Shown: one piece after another, positions 16,106-22,264 of the stretch
Numbering within the stretch: position 1 is the first letter of the stretch
Layout: each line of letters begins with the position of its first letter
Assembly (NCBI GenBank): GCA_024644745.1
Contig: JAHEHF010000028.1
Location: 1-37,839 of the forward strand
From: Flavobacteriaceae bacterium
GTDB taxonomy: Bacteria > Bacteroidota > Bacteroidia > Flavobacteriales > Flavobacteriaceae
DNA length: 37,839 nucleotides
Reading direction: 5' to 3'
Made by a program: the position numbers and the translations under genes
The notes under the pieces: model-generated
What the model was told of the DNA's origin: nothing
The model's database searches: none
The model's input: the letters and a program-made list of their open reading frames with translations, nothing else

Positions 16106-16633
16106 TCAACTTGACGCCGCCTGCTGGATCTGAAGCAGCGCTTCTCTGTGTTCTTTCTTTTTTGTCACCTGCAACAGGTTTTCCATCATCAACCGCTTGT
16201 AATCCGGATCTATGGATGATGAAGGTAATCGATCCCTTAAAAATTCTAAGTCCCCGGCCACCTCATCATTATAATTCAACATTTTAGGCACATTCAATTG
16301 TATCAATAACCTCAGGTAAATATTTTCGACCTGCTTTCCTTCTGTAATGGCAGCCTCCAAATTTTTTTTACCCCTATTGAAATACTTCAATTTTGATATC
16401 GGTGAAAATACATACTCGGCCATCATACATTCGCCGGCTGCCTTGTAAGCCATTATGATATTCAACTCTTCAGCCTTGTCTTCCTGAACTTCATAACTCA
16501 GTATTTTTTCAATATCCCCTTCACTTCGAATATTCTGAAAGGCTGCCCTGATTATTTCAAGGTCGCTGTTGTCCTGAGCTGTTGCACCCAAAGTTACAAA
16601 CATTAATACACAAATGACAACAAAATATCTCAA
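16106..16633 (-). CDS. Unknown exported helical protein inside the carotenoid operon
   Basis: A 175-residue protein I cannot assign to a characterised family. Residues 1-19 form a signal peptide (hydrophobic VVICVLMFVTLG, then ATA before Gln20), so it should be periplasmic or envelope-associated. The rest looks all-helical; residues about 58-100 (AYKAAGECMMAEYVFSPISK, then KKNLEAAI) resemble a TPR-like helix pair. There is one Cys in the mature chain (Cys69). The start codon is TTG, overlapping the crtB stop as TTGA (16633-16630), so translation is probably coupled to crtB; the next ATG would cut off most of the signal peptide. Its fixed place between crtB and crtZ suggests a role in carotenoid handling, assembly or placement in the membrane. 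That role is inference. Confidence 0.8.
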   Translation of the reverse strand: MRYFVVICVLMFVTLGATAQDNSDLEIIRAAFQNIRSEGDIEKILSYEVQEDKAEELNIIMAYKAAGECMMAEYVFSPISKLKYFNRGKKNLEAAITEGKQVENIYLRLLIQLNVPKMLNYNDEVAGDLEFLRDRLPSSSIDPDYKRLMMENLLQVTKKKEHREALLQIQQAASS

Positions 16634-17469
16634 AGCAGGTTTAATTTGTAATTCACGAACGACTTGGTAAGCAAAACCATTTTCATGGGATTGCTGATCC
16701 TGATCCTTTTTTCCCTGATCTCACTGGCCTTGGTCCTTGTCAGTTTCCTCAACAAGTTTTTATAATAAACATAAGCGGTATACACCCCGAACTTGGCCTC
16801 CATGGGCAATTGAACAATACCTGCATAAGCCTCATCAAAATCCTTGTTGATCTCAGCTATAATTATTTTCTTAGAATTGTTGTCTATCACATCTCCTTTG
16901 ATATGAGGAAAATAGGATCTGTGCAAATGATCCTGATCATCCTTGATATCCCTCAGAAAATTAACTTTTTGAAAAGCGCTTCCCAATTTCATGGCTGGTG
17001 CTTTCAGGGCTTCATATTTTTGTGCATCACCCTGAACGAAAACCTTCAGGCACATCAGCCCCACCACATCTGCAGATCCATATATATAGGCTTCATATTC
17101 TTCCAAGCTCTTGTATTCCCTTTTGTTGAGGTCATCCCGCATACTCTTCATAAAAGCATCAATGAGTTCTGAATCAATCTGATACTTGTGCACTACCTGC
17201 TGAAATGCATTTAAAATCGGGTTTAAGCTGATCCCTCTCTCCAAGGCCTTTTCGAGATCCGACTCAAATTCATCAAGCAACAACTTCTTGTCATAATCGT
17301 GAAAAGTATCCACTATTTCATCTGCCAACCGAACAAAACCATAAATAGCATAAATGTCCTTTTGAATTTTTGGTGACAGCATTTTTACAGCATGAGAAAA
17401 GGATGTACTGTACATAGAAGTCACCCGATGGCTGCAACGATAAGAGAGTTTGTCAAATAATTCTTTCAT
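16630..17469 (-). CDS. crtB: Phytoene synthase
   Basis: A 279-residue head-to-head prenyl synthase that condenses two geranylgeranyl diphosphates into 15-cis-phytoene, the first committed step of carotenoid synthesis. The first Asp-rich motif is DEIVD (50-54) in YGFVRLADEIVDTF, and the second region is NFLRDIKDD (170-178). The segment YGSADVVGLMC (130-140) between them is typical of squalene/phytoene synthases. The order of motifs and the length are normal. The gene begins one base after the crtI stop, and its own stop overlaps the start of the exported protein. Confidence 0.95.
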   Translation of the reverse strand: MKELFDKLSYRCSHRVTSMYSTSFSHAVKMLSPKIQKDIYAIYGFVRLADEIVDTFHDYDKKLLLDEFESDLEKALERGISLNPILNAFQQVVHKYQIDSELIDAFMKSMRDDLNKREYKSLEEYEAYIYGSADVVGLMCLKVFVQGDAQKYEALKAPAMKLGSAFQKVNFLRDIKDDQDHLHRSYFPHIKGDVIDNNSKKIIIAEINKDFDEAYAGIVQLPMEAKFGVYTAYVYYKNLLRKLTRTKASEIREKRIRISNPMKMVLLTKSFVNYKLNLL

Positions 17470-17470
17470 T

Positions 17471-18937
17471 CTAGTTGTCTTTAGTTAGAAGGTCTGAAAC
17501 AAGCTTTCCGGAGATCAGTGATGGCGGTACACCGGGGCCCGGAACTGTCAATTGTCCTGTAAAATACAAATTTTTTAGTTTTTTGCTTTTCAATTTGGGC
17601 CTCAGAAAGGCTGTCTGGAACAAGGTATTGGCCATACCATAGGCATTTCCTTTGTAAGAATGATAATCATCCTTAAAGTCCTGAACACAGTAAGATTCCT
17701 TAAACAGAATGGAATCGCTGACTTTCTGACGGGTCAATTTTTCCAGTCTTTGTATGATCATATCAAAATAGAGCTCTCTGGTTTCATGGTTATCTTCAAG
17801 GTCAGGTGCAAGCGGGATTAAAAATATTGCCGCCTCTTTTCCTTCCGGAGCAACGGTAGCATCCGTAATGCTGGGAAAACTGGCATAAAACAATGGTTCT
17901 TTGGGCCATGACGGCTCATCATAGATCTCTTTGGCATGATTATCGAAGGGCACGTCAAAAAAGAGCGTGTGGTGCAATACTTTATCTATTTTTTTGTCAA
18001 GACCCACGTAAAAAAGCAAGGCTGAAGGAGCCATTATTTTTTTAGCCCAGTAGGCCTCATCATACATTCTTTTGTCTTTGGGCAACAATTGTTCCGTATG
18101 CGCATAATCAGCACCTGATACCAAAATCTCAACAGGAACGACTTCCTGCCCAATAGTTATACTTTCAACCGTTCCCCCTGAATTGCTCTGAATTTTTTTT
18201 ACTTCTGAGCCGGTATGAAACCTGACACCAAGCTCTTCTGCCAATCTTATCATGCCATCTACCACAGATTTCATCCCTCCTTTGGGGTACCAGGTACCCA
18301 GCTCGAGATCGGCATAGTTCATAAAACTGTAAAAAGCCGGTGTCATAGAGGGTTTTGCCCCGAGGAACAACACGGGAAATTCAATGATCTGCCTCAGCTT
18401 CACATTTTTAAATCTCCTTTTGGCCACGTCGTGAATCGTGGAAACAAACTGAGGAAGTTCAAAGATCGTATCTTTTGAAACCAACTCCATCATACTCAGC
18501 CCTGGCTTGTAAACTAGATCTTTAATGGCTACATCATAATTTTTTTTCGCTTTAGCCATAAACCTGTTCAGCTGATGACCGGCACCAGTTTCGATATTTT
18601 CGAAGGTTGATACAATATTTTCCATGTTGTCGGAAATATCTACATGATCTGCTTCATCAAAATAGACGCGATAAGCCGGACCCAACCGTTCCAGGTCATA
18701 GAAATCTGATGGCTTCCTGTCAAAATCCGCAAAAAAACGCTCAAATACATCAGGCATCCAATACCAGGTGGGTCCCATATCAAATTTAAAGCCTTCTCGC
18801 ACAAATTGCCTGGCCCTGCCTCCTAACTGCTCATTCTTTTCAAAGACATTCACTTCATAACCCGATTTAGCCAGGTAACATGATGCAGCGATCGAAGCAA
18901 ATCCGGAACCTATAATGTGCACGCTTTTATTTCTCAT
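17471..18937 (-). CDS. crtI: Phytoene desaturase
   Basis: A 488-residue FAD-dependent CrtI-type desaturase, membrane-associated, converting phytoene through phytofluene and zeta-carotene to all-trans lycopene. The dinucleotide-binding fold is at the N-terminus: GSGFAS (10-15), then the ribose-binding Glu in VFEKNEQLGGRA (31-42). The C-terminal FTGQLTVPGPGVPPSLISG (about 458-476) is the conserved bacterial-type phytoene dehydrogenase signature. As a lone CrtI with no CrtP/CrtQ/CrtN partner, it probably carries out all four steps. It is the first gene of the operon, and the 318-bp region upstream holds its promoter and operator candidates. Confidence 0.95.
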   Translation of the reverse strand: MRNKSVHIIGSGFASIAASCYLAKSGYEVNVFEKNEQLGGRARQFVREGFKFDMGPTWYWMPDVFERFFADFDRKPSDFYDLERLGPAYRVYFDEADHVDISDNMENIVSTFENIETGAGHQLNRFMAKAKKNYDVAIKDLVYKPGLSMMELVSKDTIFELPQFVSTIHDVAKRRFKNVKLRQIIEFPVLFLGAKPSMTPAFYSFMNYADLELGTWYPKGGMKSVVDGMIRLAEELGVRFHTGSEVKKIQSNSGGTVESITIGQEVVPVEILVSGADYAHTEQLLPKDKRMYDEAYWAKKIMAPSALLFYVGLDKKIDKVLHHTLFFDVPFDNHAKEIYDEPSWPKEPLFYASFPSITDATVAPEGKEAAIFLIPLAPDLEDNHETRELYFDMIIQRLEKLTRQKVSDSILFKESYCVQDFKDDYHSYKGNAYGMANTLFQTAFLRPKLKSKKLKNLYFTGQLTVPGPGVPPSLISGKLVSDLLTKDN

Positions 18938-19255
18938 ACTTGCAAAACTAAATCTTTTTCGTTAAAAATATTCATTTTTGTTTAACTTTTTTACTTAAAA
19001 CATAAACTTTTTTTGTCGAAGTATATTTTTGTTGAACAAAATCAAAAAACAAAAGATAAAATGCTTAATTGTTTCTTGACAAAACTGTCATTTAAAAAGA
19101 TTGTTAAAAATAAAAATTAAGCTTAAAGCAATTTCAAGATCTGCAGAATCAACAAATCAAAAAGGCAATTTAAATGAGTTTCAATTTAGAAAAAAAATAA
19201 TACAAAATCAAGAAGGTAGAAAATTATGGCCCAAAAACCTGTATCAGACCGAAGA
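18938..19255. promoter_or_regulatory. Non-coding control region between the MerR gene and crtI
   Basis: A very AT-rich 318-bp gap with no credible gene. On the minus strand TAGTTTTG (18950-18943) matches the -7 box and would give an almost leaderless crtI mRNA; no good TTG stands at -33. Instead a copy of the repeated motif, TTTGTTTAAC (18977-18986, plus-strand reading), lies about 27-36 bp upstream of that -7 box. Two more copies follow: TTTGTCGAAG (19012-19021) and TTTGTTGAAC (19028-19037). The last is fused to a plus-strand TATTTTTG (19024-19031), which could fire antisense to the 3' end of the regulator gene. I read these as operator candidates for the adjacent regulator. No clear terminator for the regulator gene is visible. 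Confidence 0.5.
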
Positions 19256-20149
19256 TCAAGACTCATATTCCTCCTGAATCCTGGCCAAATGACATTCGAA
19301 TTCCTGAGGTGAAGAAACCTTTAGAAGTCGTTCATGCTCATCAATTGCCGCCAGGTTTTCAGCGCTTCCGGAAATCAAAAAAGGCACCTCATTGCCTTCG
19401 AGTATACCATTGATAAAATTATTGATTTTCGACACCTTTGGCGTCACAAACATCGACATGACCAAACTGGGCTCCGCAATATCAATTACCTTTTTAATAT
19501 TGACCAGTGGCACACCCTGACCGAGGTAATAGACTTTCCAACCCCTTTCTTTAGCCATGAAACTCGCCAGTAACAATCCGATCTCATGCTCCTCTCCTTC
19601 TAGCAGAAACAAGACGATTGCGGGTGCATCACCTGCAGGAATGTGCAATCGTTCGATTGCCGAAATCAACTTTTGCCGAATAAGGTGAGAAATAAAATGC
19701 TCCTGTGCCACCATAGCTTTATTGGTAGTCCATAATACACCTACATATTGCAGGAAAGGATAAATCACCTCTGTTATGGTTCTTAAAAATCCCTTTCGAA
19801 TGACCTGCCGCTCAAATATATTGTCAAAATCCTCCTCATTCATTTCCAGCATGCTCAGGGTCAGTCCCTTCATCTCATCTCCTGTTTCAGAGGTGGGATC
19901 TGCCAAAACTTTTGTCACGGCATCATAAATTTCCTCGTCTGTCATTTTACTCAGCTTTGAAACACGGTACCCATTTCTGACAAGGATACCAAAATTTAAA
20001 AGCTGCTTCAACTGTGCATCAGAATAAAACCGAATATTCGTAGCTGTTCGCTCTGGAGTTAAGAAATTATACCTGCGCTCCCAGATTCTCAGGGTATGTG
20101 CCTTTATGCCTGTTAGGGCCTCTACTTGAGCCACTGAATATGTAATCAT
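19256..20149 (-). CDS. MerR-type regulator with cobalamin-binding photoreceptor module (CarH/LitR-like)
   Basis: A 297-residue transcription factor. Residues 1-70 are a MerR winged helix-turn-helix (YSVAQVEALTGIKAHTLRIW, then RRYN). Residues about 90-170 form the four-helix cobalamin cap and about 175-290 the Rossmann-like B12 domain. The cap carries the W-x9-EH signature (Trp140, Glu150, His151) known from CarH/LitR photoreceptors, where it packs against the adenosyl group. The B12 domain keeps E-x-H-x-x-G (Glu186, His188, Gly191), with His188 the expected lower cobalt ligand. In CarH, adenosylcobalamin drives tetramerisation and repression in the dark, and light breaks the Co-C bond and releases DNA. 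It lies upstream of crtI and divergent from a fasciclin gene, so light control of both is likely; regulation itself is inferred. Confidence 0.9.
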   Translation of the reverse strand: MITYSVAQVEALTGIKAHTLRIWERRYNFLTPERTATNIRFYSDAQLKQLLNFGILVRNGYRVSKLSKMTDEEIYDAVTKVLADPTSETGDEMKGLTLSMLEMNEEDFDNIFERQVIRKGFLRTITEVIYPFLQYVGVLWTTNKAMVAQEHFISHLIRQKLISAIERLHIPAGDAPAIVLFLLEGEEHEIGLLLASFMAKERGWKVYYLGQGVPLVNIKKVIDIAEPSLVMSMFVTPKVSKINNFINGILEGNEVPFLISGSAENLAAIDEHERLLKVSSPQEFECHLARIQEEYES

Positions 20150-20177
20150 GTCTAACTGTTATTAAAAAAGATGTGAA

Positions 20178-20209
20178 CAAATATACATGAATACAGACGA
20201 TAAATACAA
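20178..20209 (-). promoter_or_regulatory. Promoter of the CarH-like regulator, with fused operator-like motif
   Basis: Minus-strand TTG (20209-20207), a 21-nt spacer, then TATATTTG (20185-20178). The last four bases of the -7 box open the motif TTTGTTCACA (20181-20172). A protein bound there would cover the -7 box, so the regulator probably controls its own gene. Confidence 0.6.
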
Positions 20210-20257
20210 GAAAAATCAACTATTTTTAATTTTTTGTTCAATTTTTTTATTTTTTTC

Positions 20258-20289
20258 TTGGACAGTATTATTTTTTTTATATATATTTG
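20258..20289 (+). promoter_or_regulatory. Promoter of the fasciclin lipoprotein gene, with fused operator-like motif
   Basis: TTG (20258-20260), a 21-nt spacer and TATATTTG (20282-20289): the same spacing and -7 sequence as the divergent regulator promoter. The -7 box again runs into the motif, TTTGTCCAAC (20286-20295), and another copy, TTTGTTCAAT, lies upstream at 20233-20242. Transcription should start near 20295, about 24 nt before the ATG. Confidence 0.6.
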
Positions 20290-20318
20290 TCCAACTTTTA
20301 ATCCTAAATTATTAAACA

Positions 20319-22136
20319 ATGAAAAATGTAATCCAAAATTTAAGACATTTTAAAAAAATGACATGGGCCATATTATTTATCGGTCTGCCTTTATTCATCA
20401 TCAGTTGTGACGACGATGATGACGACATGAAAACCTCTGACAAGAATATTGTTGAGGTAGCACAAAGTGATCCCAATTTAAGTACGCTGGTCAATGCGAT
20501 CGGAGCGGCTGGTTTGTCCAACACACTTCAAGGAGACGGACCCTTTACAGTTTTTGCCCCAACCAATGCGGCATTCGCAAAACTTGACCCGACCACTTTG
20601 AACACCATTACATCAAATCCATCTTTATTGGCTAACCTGCTGCAGTACCATGTAGTGTCAGGCGAAGTGTATGCCGCTGACCTTTCCAATGGAGATGTAC
20701 CAACGTTATTGTCAGGTCAGAGTGTGACTGTAAGTGTTGCTGGCGGTGGCGTAACCTTAAATGGTTCTTCAAATGTAACCGGTGCTGACATAGGCGCATC
20801 AAATGGTGTCATCCACATCATTGATGAGGTATTGCTTCCCTCTGAAGATTTTGTGCCACAAACGATCGTACAAATTGCAGCAAGCAATCCAGACTTTTCA
20901 ATTTTGGTAAGCGCCCTTAGCAAGCCTGAGCTTTCAGATTTGTTGGCCGCAGCCAATGATCCGACACAGGACCTGACTGTTTTTGCGCCAAACAATGCAG
21001 CCTTTGAAGCCGTTTTAGCCGCTTTAGGCAAAGAAAGCATCGATGACATCCCTGTTACTTTGTTAAAAGAGATCGTTACTTACCATATCTTAGGAACTGC
21101 AGTATTTTCTTCAGAACTTTCTAATGGTGATGTTGAAACTTTGTTGCCAGGCGAATCTGTAACGGTTGACCTGACTGATGGTGTAAAAATCAATAACGCA
21201 AATGTGGCTATAGCTGACATAGGGGCAGTAAATGGAGTGATCCATGCAGTTGATGGCGTTTTACTTCCGAGTTATGTGACTTACAGCATAGGAACCATTG
21301 CTGAAGAAGTGCTTTTCAACCCAGACTTTACCATTCTTGCCGGAGCTTTAAGAAAAGCTAACCTTTTAGAAACTGTTGCCACAACTCCAGATTTGACAGT
21401 TTTTGCTCCTGACAACGCCGGTTTCATTGCTGCAGGGATCACTAGTTTAGATGATTTCACAGCTGAGGAATTGTCTCCAATTTTAACGTACCACGTATTA
21501 GGTTCTATAGTGAAAGCTGCTGACTTACCAGCCAGTGGAATTGCCGAAACTTTGAATGGAGAAAACATTTATTTGGGCTACTTATTCAACCAAAGGGTAC
21601 TGATCAACGGGCTTACAGAAATTATAGATGTTGATATTGAAAAGAGCAATGGTGTGATCCACGTGATCAACAGAACCCTGGTTCCACCTGCTCCTAATGT
21701 AGTAGAAATTGCTTTGGCGATGGCCGATATGGGTGAAGCTTCTGAATTCACTGTTTTGACGAGCTTGTTGGCCTCTGAAGATTATGCTGATATCACACAA
21801 GCCATTATAGATGAGGAGAATATTACCGTATTCGCTCCTACTGACGCTGCATTTGCTGAAATCGCTGACTTAATCGGGACTTTAACCCCGGAACAAATCA
21901 GTACGGTATTAACTTATCACGCTGCAGGAGCAAGAGTATTCAGCTACAATTTAGTGGAAGGTCAGGAAGTTATTATGTTAAATGGTCAAACTTTAATAGT
22001 TTCCGCCATTATTGATGACTTGATCACACTAAAAGACAAATCTGGTGGAGATGATGCTATTGTTATTGAACGCAATGTACATGGAAGCAATGGTGTGATC
22101 CACGGAATTGACAAAGTATTGCTCCCCGAGTTATAA
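20319..22136 (+). CDS. Surface lipoprotein with four FAS1 (fasciclin) domains
   Basis: A 605-residue secreted lipoprotein. The signal peptide ends in the lipobox FIISC with lipidated Cys30, followed at once by six Asp. In Bacteroidota an acidic run next to the cysteine is a lipoprotein export signal that sends the protein to the cell surface. Four FAS1 domains follow, at about residues 43-175, 182-318, 325-456 and 461-605. Each has the H1 motif (TVFAPTNAAF, TVFAPNNAAF, TVFAPDNAGF, TVFAPTDAAF) and the H2-like end (SNGVIH or VNGVIH). FAS1 domains mediate adhesion to matrix or glycans. It is divergent from the CarH-like regulator and shares its promoter style, so light control of adhesion is a reasonable inference. 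The gene ends at a good terminator. Confidence 0.93.
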   Translation: MKNVIQNLRHFKKMTWAILFIGLPLFIISCDDDDDDMKTSDKNIVEVAQSDPNLSTLVNAIGAAGLSNTLQGDGPFTVFAPTNAAFAKLDPTTLNTITSNPSLLANLLQYHVVSGEVYAADLSNGDVPTLLSGQSVTVSVAGGGVTLNGSSNVTGADIGASNGVIHIIDEVLLPSEDFVPQTIVQIAASNPDFSILVSALSKPELSDLLAAANDPTQDLTVFAPNNAAFEAVLAALGKESIDDIPVTLLKEIVTYHILGTAVFSSELSNGDVETLLPGESVTVDLTDGVKINNANVAIADIGAVNGVIHAVDGVLLPSYVTYSIGTIAEEVLFNPDFTILAGALRKANLLETVATTPDLTVFAPDNAGFIAAGITSLDDFTAEELSPILTYHVLGSIVKAADLPASGIAETLNGENIYLGYLFNQRVLINGLTEIIDVDIEKSNGVIHVINRTLVPPAPNVVEIALAMADMGEASEFTVLTSLLASEDYADITQAIIDEENITVFAPTDAAFAEIADLIGTLTPEQISTVLTYHAAGARVFSYNLVEGQEVIMLNGQTLIVSAIIDDLITLKDKSGGDDAIVIERNVHGSNGVIHGIDKVLLPEL

Positions 22137-22172
22137 TCCCAAATTCTTGATAGTTTGATTTATTTTGGATTG

Positions 22173-22215
22173 ATGGATCGACGGTTTTTAATTGTCGGTC
22201 CATTTTTCTTTTTTT
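22173..22215 (+). terminator. Intrinsic terminator after the fasciclin gene
   Basis: A 10-bp stem pairs 22173-22182 with 22194-22203 (one G-T wobble; core GGATCGAC with GTCGGTCC), with an 11-nt loop and a T-rich tail to 22215. It starts 37 bp after the fasciclin stop and should separate that gene from the TonB receptor. Confidence 0.75.
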
Positions 22216-22264
22216 AAACAACTATTAATGACATTTCTTTTTAACTTTCACAAAATTTATCACC

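Noticed and set aside
19069-19082. TTGTTTCTTGACAA as a palindromic operator before crtI
   Set aside because: The halves match imperfectly and no second copy exists in the fasciclin or regulator control region.
19024-19255. A small gene expressed from the plus-strand TATTTTTG box in the crtI-regulator gap
   Set aside because: Only very short frames exist (under 30 codons) without family features; an antisense RNA remains possible but is unsupported.
20319-22136. Tandem DNA repeat or recent duplication in the fasciclin gene
   Set aside because: The four FAS1 domains are similar in protein motifs but diverged in DNA; they are old domain duplications, not nucleotide repeats.
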